DNA of 64,000 bases from Anastrepha obliqua (Eukaryota > Arthropoda > Insecta > Diptera > Tephritidae). The stretch spans positions 47,094,001 to 47,158,000 of the forward strand of contig NC_072895.1 in the NCBI RefSeq assembly GCF_027943255.1, written 5' to 3'. This document shows positions 43,116 to 53,862 of this stretch, piece after piece (the stretch's first letter is position 1; each line of letters opens with the position of its first letter). The notes under the pieces are model-generated. The model was not told the origin of the DNA. It was given only the letters and a program-made list of their open reading frames with translations, and did not search any database. The translations under genes were made by a program, and so were the position numbers.

Positions 43116-45255
43116 CAGCGCACGCTCGATAACGTGCACGCTCTAAAGCGTGAACACCCCAAAACGTGAACAGACGTTTTTGTGCATTGACTACTCTAAA
43201 ACGTGTACAAACTCAAAAAGCCCAATAACATGAACAATAAACGGCACAATTATTTGAATGTAGTTTACGTTGATCTCAAGGAATTCTGAAAATAGGGAAT
43301 CCCCTAATTATAAAATATGCATTTTATTCGTAATTGCGTGTGAGGAGTAAAATATTTCAATCGCGGTTTTGGTTTTGCAAAGAGTGATTCGTCTTATGTT
43401 TTCTGGTGAAAATGAGTTCTAAAAAACCCGTGTGCATGACATTTAAACAAAAGCCTAAAATTCTCGGCTTTTTAAAAAAAGGCTCATATGTGACGATTTT
43501 AGCAAAGAAATATAATGTTGCTAAATCAACCATTTGTAACATTAAAGCGAAAAAGCAAGTGATTTTAAAATGCGTAAACAACACGTATTGTGGACCTGGA
43601 AATAGAAAAACACTGCGTTCTTCAGAGTTGCCCAAAATGGAGAGCGCTCTTTATCGTTGGTTTACCCGAATGCGAGATAAAAACTGGCCAGTAAGTGCTC
43701 TAATGTTGAAAGAAAAGGCAAAAACACTGCATGCAAAAATTAAAGAAAATGAAGCAAACTTCTTCGCTAGTGATGGATGGCTCCAAGGATTCAAGAAGAG
43801 GTACGGCATTCGTCTTCTTAAAATATTAGGCGAAAAGCTGTCTTCTCAACCTCAGCTAGTGGATCCTCAAGGATCCGAATTGGAGTTGTGCAACGATCAG
43901 TTATATAATGCTGATGAGTCGGGGCTATTCTGGAGACTTTTGCCAGAGAAAACGTACGCGTCAAGTTTGGAGAAGAGAGCCCCAGGGGTAAAGTCCGAGA
44001 AGCAGCGAATCACGTTTTTATGCTGTTCAAGTGCCACTGGATCCCACAAGCTTAAGCTTTTTGTAATTGGAAAGGCGAAGAATCCACGCTGCTTTAAAAA
44101 CTTTCAGTGTCACACCGACTATAAGAGCTCAAACTCCGCCTGGATGACATCGGCTATTTGCAACCAATGGTTTCATGAGTCATTTGTTCTACAGGTAAAT
44201 ATTCCTTTTAAGTTTTGTCCGATTTTTAACTTTAAGATTAACTGGTTGTTTTTTAAGGTTACATCGTTTCTAAAGGAGAAAGCCTTACCAATTAAAACTC
44301 TCCTCCTAATCTACAACGCTCCTTCTCACCCAAATGAAGCTGAACTGACAACGGAGAATGGGCAAATTTCGGGTATGTTTATGCCACGAAACGTTACTCC
44401 CCTCATTCAACCGATGGATCAGAATGCAATAAAAATCACTAAGTTGCATTTCAGAAACAGTCTTCTAGCTTCAATAGCAGCGACAAAGTCTGATTTGTTC
44501 GAGTCGTTCAAGAAAATTAACTTAAAAACAGCTATAAATCTCTTGGAAGCGGTTTGGTTTCGTGTTGGTAAAGCAACATTAGCTAAATGCTGAAACAATA
44601 TTTTAAATTTTGCGGTAAACAATGATGATCCCGAAGATAATGTTCCTTTGGCGGTTTTAAAAGAAAAATGGGAAATCGAACTTCCTTCAACTTCCCTGAA
44701 CCTTGATGAGCAACACCGTCGATCTCCTTAGTAGTTTAAATCCTGAGGTTCGTTCGTCCTCGCAGATATGCTCAAAGCTACCTACATATGTATGTGGGTT
44801 ATTGAAAAAGCTTTTTTTATTAAAAATTTCAGATTTAATTCACGTTACCAGCCATTAATGAATGGCATGAAGATATCGAGGAGGGCAATGCAGATGACGA
44901 TCATCAACAAGAGGACGAATCCGATGATGACACCGAATCAGAGGAGCTGGAGAAAATTAATCCGACTGAAGCAGTTGAAATTTTCAACAAGGCGTTAATA
45001 GGGGTGGTCATGAAGACATCGTGCTTCAAGTTTTAGAAACACAGAAGATACAAAAAAAGATGTCTGATTTTTTTTAAATAAAACCATCATATGACTTAAT
45101 TTTCAATTAATATGTAACGAAAACAAGAATAAAATGTGAATTTAAATGTGAAAAAATATATTTACTGAGTCTTTTTGGGCATTTCAAAACGTGAACACTT
45201 TTGTTAACGTGAACTGCCTTGGTTTGAATTAGTTCACGTTATCGAGCGTGCGCTG
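43116..45255 (+). mobile_element. pogo-like element, 2.1 kb, inactive
   Basis: TIRs CAGCGCACGCTCGATAACGT at the left (43116) and inverted at the right (ending 45255), flanked by TA at both ends as in pogo/Tc1. Subterminal repeats of AACGTGAACA occur several times at each end (for example 43152-43171, 43188-43205 and 45187-45215), probable transposase-binding sites. The interior encodes a Tigger/pogo transposase with a catalytic change and a premature stop. Confidence 0.93.
43406..45035 (+). pseudogene. pogo/Tigger-like transposase, catalytic mutant
   Basis: N-terminal psq/CENP-B-type HTH (FKQKPKILGFLKKGSYVTIL, AKKYNVAKSTICNIK), a second CENP-B-like DNA-binding part (ESALYRWFTRMRDKNWPVSA, FFASDGWLQGFKKRYGIR), then the DDE_1 domain. 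The first catalytic Asp lies in LYNADESGLFW. The second is Tyr (LLLIYNAPSHP, codon TAC at 44312-44314 where GAC is expected). The third is in LIQPMDQNAIK. A 63-nt GT-AG segment at 44195-44257 (CAG|GTAAAT ... TTTTTTAAG|G) is an in-frame putative intron; removing it joins SFVLQ to VTSFLKEK, which fits the family. TGA at 44591-44593 replaces the usual Trp (KATLAKC-stop-NNILNF), after which the frame continues to an acidic tail (DPEDNVPLAVLKEKWE; later EDESDDDTESEELEKINPTE). Inactive. Confidence 0.9.
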
Positions 45256-45619
45256 TAATTACTTGCGCTCACTCGGTACATTTTTTTCTTACAGTATATT
45301 CAGCACAGTGTAATTCTCCACATACTTCTAAATGTTATTAGACGTAGCGAAAATGGTAAATAATCTTCCACAGCAAAATGAATTAATAAGTTGATAGAGT
45401 GGAGAATGAATTTAATAAATACTAATGTAATGTATGAAGTATTTGAGAAATGAAATAAAATTTCCGAAAAATATTAACGATTAACTGTGTTTTGTAACAC
45501 ACAAGCAATTTCTCAAATCAAGCTAATTCTAAGATGGCGCGCCATCTGAAATCACTCAGAAGCAGTCCGTTTAAAAATCTTTCAAGATTTGAAACGCTTG
45601 GGCTGAGGGATTTTAACCT
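45256..45619. other. Gene-free spacer
   Basis: AT-rich; nothing recognised. Confidence 0.4.
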
Positions 45620-46274
45620 TTAAGGGGTTACATGGGTTTCGTCGGGTAAAAAAAGGCCTATTTTCAATTTTTTTTTTTCTATGTAAAAAATTATTTATTT
45701 AATTCAAACTTTTTCTGTCTTATAGATACATATTTAAAGAATAATTTCTGAAATTTTCAAAAAAAAAATTAAAACTCCTCCATTGTGACCCTCGAAAAAA
45801 AGGTTCGTCCGCGTTGTCAGCATAACAGGCTCATCAAAAATGAAAAAACAAAAATAAGTGCTTTAGTTAAGACCATAAACTCGTGCTTGGACGAAGGAAA
45901 GAAAAAAAGTAAAAATTGGAGTTTTGGCAGACATTTTTGCAAAAAAATGAAAATTTCGGTCAAATTTGCTTGACATTTAGTAAATTGAGTAAATTATATT
46001 TCGAACACCTGTGTAAAATTTCATCAAAATCGGTTGAGTAGTTTCCGAGAACATTTGACAACCGACTTTGCACCGAGAAAAACGCGTTTAAAGTTTTGAG
46101 TAACAATAAAAGTGGCTTGGAGCGCACACATTCCAATGGCTGTATCTCCGAATTTATAGTTCAGATCGACTTGAAAATTCTGGATAATATTCCTGAGAAG
46201 TTGTAGAAATTAATAAGCAAAAAAAAAAAAATAAATCGATTTTTTGAACCAACGAAACCCATGTAACCCCTTAA
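45620..46274. mobile_element. TTAA MITE (TIR GGGGTTACATGGGTTTCG)
   Basis: TTAA at 45620-45623 and 46271-46274, followed inward by GGGGTTACATGGGTTTCGT at both ends. About 655 bp. No transposase. The outermost GGGGTTAC/GGGGTAAC similarity to the MITE at 40119 suggests mobilisation by a related TTAA-specific transposase. Confidence 0.88.
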
Positions 46275-46778
46275 CCCAATGCCGTGCCATTTAGCTCGAC
46301 GAAACTAGGGTCCAAGTGTCACGCGTCAATGCGTGGTAAACAGAGCAGAATTATAAATATAAACTACTTTGTAACAGCAATTATGAGACTCGTGATAAAC
46401 TATGATGGCGTACAGACAGAAACTAACACTCAATCACGACCCAGGCTCGTGATGTTTATGTGCGATCCGACTCTCTGTACTACTCGTATATACGACCTCT
46501 GCTCGTGATATTTACGTTTGGCCCGACGATCTATTCACGATGATCTATTCACCTCGTGATATTCATGTTGGGACCAAAAATTTTAAACACCACTGAGACT
46601 CGTTAAAGCAAGACTTTCAATATAAAAATATGGCTATATAAAGTTTCCAAATTCGTGGACATTCTGCGCTGGGCGTGAATGCCAAATACGAAAGTGTTTT
46701 AGTACCAGAGTATGTTTGGGCCATATAATACTAACTTTCGTTTGGATCCTGAATTGGTGCTCACTACGAATATGAAAT
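46275..46778. other. Gene-free spacer with repeated CTCGTGAT words
   Basis: CTCGTGAT occurs several times (about 46390, 46446, 46503, 46553) in association with GACC/GATC. Purpose unknown; no gene. Confidence 0.4.
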
Positions 46779-48036
46779 ACAAGGTGAAGTACAAAATAAA
46801 CAAGACTGAGCTAAAATGGGAACGACTGGATACACTGTTTTGCGCGATTCAAAAGCTTTTCGAAAGAGTGCTTCAGGTCATTGAGCGGAATGTCCTTCCA
46901 GATGTCGCTACAAAGCTTTTGGATAGCCTCTACGGACGCAAAACGTTTTCCTTTTAAGGCCAAATGCAATTGTCCGAATAAGTAGAAGTGACAGGGAGAC
47001 ATATCAGGCGTATACGGTGAGTGATTGATGGTTAAAATGCGTTTTCTAGTCAAAAAATCAGCCACAAGAGTGGATCGATGAGACGGTGCATTATCATGCA
47101 ATAAGCGCCAACTTCCTCCTTCGCGGTATTCAGGGCGAATTTGACGAATGCGATGCAAAAAACGCTTCAAAACGCCAAGATAGTAATTGCATTGACGGAT
47201 TGGCCCATTGGCACGAATTCCTTGTGGACAATTCACTTGGAATCGTAAAAACAAATGAGCATCGATTTGATTTTGGACTTCTCCAAACGCGATTTTTTGG
47301 GTGAGGACACGTCTGGGGCCTTCCATTCGGCACTTTGACGCTTAGTTTCAGGTTCATGTTGGAAACACCACGTTTCATCACCAGTTACAATGTTGTAAAA
47401 GAAACTCTCGTCTTTTCTCGCCTCTTTAATGAGGTCTTTCGAATGTTGAATTCTGAGCAATTTTTGGTCCTCAGTTAACTTGTGCGGCATGAAACGTGCA
47501 CAGACCTTTAGTAAGCCTAAATGATCAGTTAAAATGGAATAAATCGATGTTTTAGAGATATTAAACTCCGATTCCATGAATTTTAACGATAATTTCGGTT
47601 AATTTTTGATATATTTACGAACAATTTCGATTGAGTTTTCGGTGATTACTGATTTTCGGTGACACGATGTTCATTGTCATTTATGTCCTCTCAACCATCT
47701 CTGGAAAGTGAAAACCACTCATGAAATTTGGCACGAGATAGACAATCATCGCCATAGACTTTTTTCATCAATTCAAATGTTTCGGTAAACGTTTTAACGA
47801 TTTTAAAACAAAATTTGATATTAGCTCTTTGTTCGAAACTCATTTTTGTGGCGATGACACAAACTTACTGCCACTTTAGACTCAATAACTTCGCTTCCAC
47901 AAAACCGAATGTCACCAAGCTTTCACTGGAAGTCAGCTAGGGATGTAACTTCCAAAGCACTAACTCATTAAAAAGATGGCGCCGTCAAAAACATTTTTAT
48001 GACGCCAATCTTGTTTATTTTGGACTTCGCCTTATA
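46779..48036 (-). mobile_element. mariner element (family Y), near full length
   Basis: TIRs AAGGTGAAGTACAAAATAAA then CAAGACTG at the left and inward from the right AAGGCGAAGTCCAAAATAAA then CAAGATTG, with TA at or beside each end. About 1.26 kb, a normal mariner size, with a transposase on the minus strand. The same family contributes the 3' half of the chimera at 49398-50987. Confidence 0.9.
46811..47843 (-). pseudogene. mariner transposase (family Y)
   Basis: Start MSFEQRANIKFCFKIVKTFT (ATG at 47841-47843), first HTH (ETFELMKKVYGDDCLSRAKF, HEWF), stops in the linker, then MESEFNISKTSIYSIL for the second HTH. VTGDETWCFQHEPETKRQSA holds the first catalytic Asp. Frame changes follow near 47240. 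LLHDNAPSHRSTLVADFL holds the second Asp. The third block reads SPYTPDMSPCHFYLFGQLHL, where His (CAC, 46988-46990 on the minus strand) replaces the Asp that the chimeric relative at 50 kb still encodes. It ends RAKQCIQSFPF then stop. Stops plus the His substitution make it inactive. Confidence 0.87.
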
Positions 48037-48109
48037 TATGTCGTTATATCTACGTACCACGTTGAGCGGCAGCTTCGTCAAACTTTGCTAATCCAACTCG
48101 AGTTTATTA

Positions 48110-48337
48110 AATATATATATAATTGGCGTGTACAGCCTTTTTGGGTGTTTGGCTGAGCTCCTCCTCCTATTTGTGGCGTGCGTCTTGATGTTGTTCCACA
48201 AATGGAGGGACCTACAGTTTCACGTCGACTCCGAACGGCAGATATTTTTATGAGGAGCTTTTTCATGGCAGAAATACACTCGGAGGTTTGCCATTGACTG
48301 CCGAGGGGCGACCGCTATTAGAAAAATGGTTTTCTTC
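48110..48337 (-). repeat. SINE body, 5'-truncated
   Basis: Minus-strand copy of the SINE: CTAATAGCGGTCGCCCCTCG, GGCAATGGC-like region, GCCATGAAAAAGCTCC, CGTTCGGAGTCGACGT, TCCATTTGTGGAACAACAT, AAGACGCACGCCACAAATAG, AACACCCAAAAAGGCTGTAC and an AT-rich tail at 48100-48120. Head absent. Confidence 0.87.
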
Positions 48338-48340
48338 TTC

Positions 48341-49397
48341 TTATTTTCGAGTTTATTAAAGCTTCTGTAAATTTTGAACTCCTTGCCTTTTCTTCCATTT
48401 CCTTTATCCAATCTAATCTTCCTCTAGACCGACCAAAATTTCAGCTTCCAAGTTTCCTCCTCGCTTCACACCCTCGATACACTCATATGTGCTCTACGGT
48501 TTGAATTTGTTTCGCTGACAATATTATTTGATTTCTAATTTTCGAACAAATTGAAACAGGCGTTCGCGCATTTCTCGCATTTTTCGATAAGACTACAACA
48601 GCTTTAACGCTTCCAATTGATTCACACAGAAAAAGTAGAAGAATTAAATTTTGTGTGTTCTTGTATTTCCTTCTAATAACATTGTGTAACAAATCTTCAC
48701 TTAAAAAAATTAATTGCTACCAAAACGAAACAACAACAGGCTTGTTATACCAAAGCGAGAAAAACATAAAATAGATTTGTTGACTTCGCCTGATTTGTTT
48801 TCGGCCAAATGAAAAAATAAGCGTCCAAGCAATAAGCGCGCCATAGAAGTTCACACACACTCAGGCGTACACGCATACTTGCGCACTTAAATGTACAATG
48901 CGATTTTGGTGAAATACATACATACCTACATACAAATGCACAATATTTAGCAGTTGAATGCTGGAAATGTTGGCATACTGTGCGGTGCCTTGGCAATTGG
49001 AGCATTCTGCTGAAAACCAGAAAGTGAATGAAATCACGCCAACTTACTGAATACATTGATGAAAATAGTCGTTCTATATAAAAATGTGTGTATGTATGTA
49101 TACGCGCACAAGCCCACATACGCACACGTTTTGCTGTATCCATTGATAGCAAAACACAAAAACACAAAAAAAAAAATAGAAACTCTTAGAAAAATCAAAA
49201 TCTTTTAGCAGCCGAAATGAAATTACCAAATGAGAAGATTTAATGTGGGAACATTTTACATGACAAGCGCACCGCATATGTTGCTGTCTTAAAGTATTTT
49301 TTTGTTGTTGCTTAAAACGTGTAGAGTGTAGTGTGTTCCGTTGATACAATATTACCGGCGGCGTGGTGCAACACTACACGTGGAAATGATTTATATA
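48341..49397. other. Gene-free DNA
   Basis: No supported gene. A 48400-48480 patch could encode GRSRG..LDWIKEMEEKA on the minus strand, a very weak hint of a LINE tail. Rest is AT-rich with GTATGTATGTAT near 49090. Confidence 0.4.
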
Positions 49398-49497
49398 TTA
49401 GGTGTGCGACTAAGTTCCCGCTGTTTGTCAATAGATGCCGCCAGCAGTGTGTGCTAGTCGATTCTAACATAACCTAAACGTCATAAACCAAGCTTAG

Positions 49498-50052
49498 ACA
49501 AGTTTTCGAGAAAGCAGCAGTTAAAATTTAAACTTCTAAAAACCCTTGTAACTTTTTAAACATTAATATTTTTCAATCCGGTTTGGCTTATTTTCTTCAG
49601 CATAGATCACAGTATCAATAAAATCACAGAAGCAGTGAAAAACATTTTTTTATATTATTATATAAATATAAAAAAAATGAAAAAGTTAATGCAAATCGCA
49701 GAAATCGTTTTAAAAATCATCCATGCCAAAAAAAACTTATAAGACCCGATGACAAAAATTTTTTGAAAACAGACTTCAGTATCGTATTCATTACACCTCA
49801 GACTGTCCAGGAATGGTTCAGTTTTTAATTTGCACAAATTATTATCTTCGGTATTCTAATTTGTATCATGACAAAAAAATCAGTCTTTTTCGTATTTGTA
49901 CTTTTCTTTTTTTTTTCTTTTAACAAACTTTTAAACAAATTATGACTTTCTGGTTTTCACCATTTTAAAGAGCCTTTCACACACTATTCGAATCAACAAA
50001 AAAGTGAAAAATGATTTTTTCACACGTAAGGTACCTTTTCATAGACCAGGTC
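49498..50052. mobile_element. MITE (TIR TGACCTGGTCTA), copy 2, left end lost
   Basis: Shares the interior and right end of the MITE at 31357-31894, including CAATCCGGTTTGGCTTATTT and the terminal CCTTTTCATAGACCAGGTCA at 50033-50052. It starts at ACAAGTTTTCGAG, so about 35 bp including the left TIR are missing. Confidence 0.85.
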
Positions 50053-50084
50053 ACATATACATATATACTTTTGGTTTTGTGACA

Positions 50085-50960
50085 ATGTCTGATTTTGTGC
50101 CGAATAATCGTCATTTGCGGGAAGTGTTGATTTTCCTCTTTCATTCGAAAAAAACGGCAGCTGAAGAGCATCGAGAGCTACAAAAATTTTATGGAGATGC
50201 TGCTTTAAGTGAAACAATGTGGCGAAATTGATTCCGTCGCTTCAAAGACGGTGATTTTAATGTTGACGACCATCCGCGTGAAGGAAGGATAAAAACCTTC
50301 GAAGACGCTGAATTGGAGGCATTGCTCAATGAGGATTCGTGTCAAACGAAAAGCTTGCTTCAGTATTAGGAGTATTAGGAGTTACCCGCCAATCCATTTC
50401 CAAGCGATTGCATGCTTTTGGGAATGATTCAGAAACAGGTGACTTGGGTTCCTTATGAGTTAAAACTAAGGGATGTTGAACGCCGTTTTTCACCTCTGAA
50501 CAACTTTTCAAGCGGTCAAAGTGCCGAATGGAAGGTCCCAGACGAGCCATCACCCAAAAAATCGCGTTTGGAGAATTCAAAAATTAAGTCGATGCTCATT
50601 TGTTTTTACGATTCCAAGGGAATTGTGCACAAGGAGTTTGTGCCAACGGGCCAAACCGTCAATTCAATTTTCTATCTTGGCGTTTTGAATCGTTTGTTGC
50701 ATCGCATTCGTCGAATTCGCCCTGAATACCGCGAAGGAGGAAGCTGGCGCTTATTGCATTATAATGCACCGTCTCATCGGTCCACTCTTGTGGCTGATTT
50801 TTTGACTAGAAATCGCATTTAACCATCAATCACTTACCATATTTGTCTGATATGGCTCCCTGTGACCTATTCGGAAAATTGCAATTGGCCATGAAAGGAA
50901 AACGTTTTGCGCCCATAGAGGCCATCCAAGAGCTTCTGTCGTTTCTATTTTAACTCGGTC
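50085..50960 (+). pseudogene. Chimeric mariner transposase
   Basis: 5' part: MSDFVPNNRHLREVLIFLFH, KKTAAEEHRELQKFYGDAAL, a stop in the first-HTH region, FRRFKDGDFNVDDHPREGRI, EALLNEDSCQTK, frameshift, then LGMIQKQVTWVPYELKLRDV then ERRF. 3' part: QSAEWKVPDEPSPKKSRLEN, KIKSMLICFYDSKGIVHKEF, LLHYNAPSHRSTLVADFL (Tyr in place of the second catalytic Asp) and APCDLFGKLQLAMKGKRFAP in another frame (third Asp kept, FY.. lost). The first catalytic block (TGDE.W) is absent because the junction removes it from both parents. The C-terminus after AIQE is deleted. Confidence 0.83.
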
Positions 50961-50994
50961 TTGGTTATTTTTTACTTCACCTTGTATAAGGGTC

Positions 50995-51715
50995 ACACGC
51001 ATTAAAGAATGTCGAGGAACTCTAAAATATATTCAGCAATTATCTCTGTAATATAATATATTGGCCTTCAGGACATAGGGGTGTTCCGGTGAATGAGGAA
51101 CCAAACGAACTAGTGTGGAAATCGTATGAGACACGCTACATGGGGAACCAGACCCATAGGCTCATCTAAGATTTTTACCTCACAAGTTTAGAGTAAGATA
51201 GGAGCAACTACCAACAGCTGCTGGACAAATCTTGGTGTCAGCAGCATAGCGCATTCAATTTGTCCATCGAAGTAAGCGAAGCATTCCCTGAAACTGAACA
51301 TATGACTTCTCACGGGAATACTAATGCACAGTACTATTGCTCATATAGCCGCCAGGTTTGGCGCCGCTACTTAATGATTTCCGTAAGAACTATGGCAATG
51401 AAATTCGTGTGCGAATGCGCCATTTTATGAAGAATTTCAGAAGCACCAATTCTTCAACGGTATGAACAATTTGCGTACATCTTCTTTGGAGTGACTAATT
51501 TCATTAACTAAAAAAGCGGGATGGTTAAGAGCCATGAAGGGACACATCTGCGGAAGTCTTCCCCTGAACATCACAATGGGCCTCTATGTCCACCAAGTAA
51601 GCTCTTGATTAAAGAACAGGGCGACTTACCCAATTTGAAATCACAAAAGATCTTAACGTCGAAGGGCAAACCTCCCTTTTTGTGTATTATATTTATCTAA
51701 CCTAACCTAGCTTTT
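50995..51715 (+). pseudogene. RNase H-bearing LINE, terminal part
   Basis: Decayed RNase H end (IIYWPSGHRGVPVNEEPNEL, where WVPGH is expected) at about 51055-51115. A C-terminal region in broken frames follows, then a 3' UTR with GAACATCACAATGGGCCTCT at about 51570, like other LINE 3' ends here. It ends TATCTAACCTAACCTAGC at about 51695-51712. Confidence 0.6.
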
Positions 51716-51845
51716 GTAAGGCGCGAGCTATGATTTTACGTTAATAAACCTCAATTGTGAATATTTTATTGGAAAGACGAACGCTGGTTGGGAACGTAAC
51801 TAAACTAAGCATAAGAACTAAGGTATATATTATATATGTAGCACC
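51716..51845. other. Short spacer
   Basis: No feature recognised. Confidence 0.35.
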
Positions 51846-52079
51846 TTAATCCCATGTCGATGGGTCGCTCCCGTCCGGCTCTTATTTCTACTATATATCT
51901 TATTTATACTATAACAGAAAATTAGAAAAAAATTATGAGATATCTTCTAAGCTTTAGCTAATATATCCGTAGGGATTTTTTAAAATTTTTTTATTTTAAT
52001 AATAAAAAAATTTAACTATAAATTGCACGATTCCTCAACGAATTGGCCGGACACGAACGACCTATTGACATGGGATTAA
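51846..52079. mobile_element. Small TTAA MITE, 234 bp
   Basis: TTAA at 51846-51849 and 52076-52079. TIRs inward: TCCCATGTCGATGGGTCGCT then CCCGTCCGG at the left, and TCCCATGTCAATAGGTCGTT then CGTGTCCGG inward from the right. No coding sequence; the centre is AT-rich. Confidence 0.8.
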
Positions 52080-52289
52080 GGTTCAAATTTCGCTTTTTTA
52101 CCAATATTATCACTTCTTCGTTGTGAATTTAAAAGACTCGTTACATCAAGTTTAAGATACGGTTATTTTCATAAAGTGTAGTTTAACGGGGCCACTAAAT
52201 TGGGTACTTTGCGGATAACCCTTGCATTTTAACTAAATAAGTGAAAAAATTACACTTAACGCAATTTGCGAATTAGGTAGTTCAGTTAA

Positions 52290-52985
52290 ACACTAAAAAT
52301 TGGATGTAATTTCTTTCAAAGATGGGTCGTGCGCAGCATTGCACGGTTCAGAAGCGGAAGCTTGCTGTCTATATTCGTAAACAAAAAAAAAATTGTACAA
52401 GTCGTACAAGCAATGGAGCGGTGGAACAAAAATAAATTTATTTGGAAATGATGCTGCGCGAAATTTCAGACGTCCTAAAGTACAAGAGTTCTCACCGCGG
52501 TTCACCAAAAAAAAAAAAAACAAAAACAGCCAAGCACAGTGGTGGCGACATAATAATTTGGAGATGCTTCTCTTGGTATGAAGTAGGACCTATTCACGTC
52601 ATAACCATTAAAATGCGTCCAGATAATGACCAAAAACACTCCTCAATGTTAGTACGTGAATGGTTTCTACAAAATAATGTTAAAGTTATGGGTCATCCAA
52701 CCTAAGTCACATTGCAAACCTTTGGAAAGATTTAAAGAAGCGAACCGAGAAGGAAATATTCAAAAATCAAAAGGATTTATGTCAAAAAATCAAAGAACTA
52801 TTACACGGTGCTACAAAATAAAAAAAAATCGAAAGAACTCTTCAAGTGATATAGTGCACGTTTTAGGTCAAGACCACTGCAACACAAAACTGTGTTTAGA
52901 AAATTCAAAACACCCTAAAATTTTTTATTTATTGTTAAAAAACCGATTGGTGTTTTTGATGAAGTAAAAATACTTAACAAACCCA
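52290..52985 (+). pseudogene. Tc1-like transposase relic
   Basis: NHT/HTH start at about 52321 (MGRAQHCTVQKRKLAVYIRK), then IYLEMMLREISDVLKYK and EFSPRFTKK, corresponding to the NLFGNDG/RRPKG.EFSPRFTK block, then HSGGDIIIWRCFSWYEVGPI, DNDQKHSSMLVREWFLQNN (second catalytic Asp), VKVMGHPT then stop, and KDLKK-like remnants. The third catalytic Asp/Glu region is lost (GHPT.VTLQTFGKI where SPDLNPIENLW is usual). Typical of Tc1 group transposases (DD34E). Heavily damaged, with internal deletions. Confidence 0.8.
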
Positions 52986-53613
52986 TTTTTCAACCGATCT
53001 TTGATTTCAATATTGTCTTGGGAAGGGGATTGTCTGTGCGTTATGAATGTTTATAACTCTAAGATTGAACGATTGACGTTCAAAAGAAATTTTCAATAAC
53101 AAGCTCAAATTTGTGCAATTTTTTCACGTTTTTTTCAATGTGATGCAATTTTTTGGCCACTATTCTCCAACGGGCACCACAAATATGTACATATTTTTAA
53201 GCTCCAATAAAATGTGCTCAAAATAAGTTATTTTTCATCTTCATACATTGAAAACTGTAACAGTTACGATTTTTTTTAAAACAAGTTTTTTTCCACATTT
53301 TTTAAAATCTATCTGAACCGAGACTGTGAGAGAATACCGCATGCCCAATAGTGCGTTACTGCTCATTGTGGCTAATTTTGAAAGACATCAATAAGTTTAC
53401 ATAACTATGAATACAACTAATATATCAAAACTCATTATAACCCAAGCTTACCTAATCTAAACTGACCAACCGAAGCTTGCATGACACAGCAGAACCGTTT
53501 GCAATTTGCATGTAGCAAGTGCAGCACGTTCAATTTAACCTATTAAAACTTAGCATAAGTGCATCTCACCTAACCTAACCTTACCTAAGTGTATTAAGTA
53601 AACATAATTCAGA
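52986..53613. other. Gene-free spacer
   Basis: AT-rich; a CACCTAACCTAACCTTACCT patch lies at about 53570. No gene. Confidence 0.4.
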
Positions 53614-53862
53614 ATGTGTGATAAACGTAATCATTTTTGTTATATCTGCGGAATATTTGTTGACAAAAAGCATCGTTTGGAATTCGCAAAAAGTAAGGCC
53701 CTGATTGAAGGATATAACCTTCTTTTTGAACGCACGTACATTGAAAGTCAGTGGTTTGAACCTGAATATGTTTCTTCAATGTGCACTACAGAAAAGCAGC
53801 ACAATGGGTTCGCTTATCTCACATTGTGTACGGTTGGATTGATTTCGATAACGTTAGGTTAG
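53614..53862 (+). pseudogene. Zinc-finger repeat protein, N-terminal fragment
   Basis: MCDKRNHFCYICGIFVDKKH, then LEFAKSKALIEGYNLLFERT, ESQWFEPEYVSSMCTTEKQH then N. The N-terminal C-x2-C knuckle, followed downstream by W-x-P-x-Y-x4-C, is the same architecture as the remnant at 24001 but with a different middle. Sequence after GFAYLTLC has no match. Likely a broken copy of the same multicopy arthropod family. No RNA or TIR evidence. Confidence 0.45.

Larger units (their letters stand above)
49398..50987 (+). mobile_element. Chimeric mariner built from two families, with nested MITE
   Basis: The left end (TTAGGTGTGCGACTAAGTTC) and the 5' half of the transposase (50085-50510) belong to a cecropia/mellifera-like mariner. 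The 3' half (from about 50515) and the right end (ACTTCACCTTGTAT at about 50973-50986) belong to family Y, the element at 46779-48036. The junction is at AAGCG near 50511-50515, where both parents appear to share the same bases. The TIRs do not match each other. A MITE is inserted in the 5' leader at 49498-50052. The element cannot be a normal mobile unit. Confidence 0.82.
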
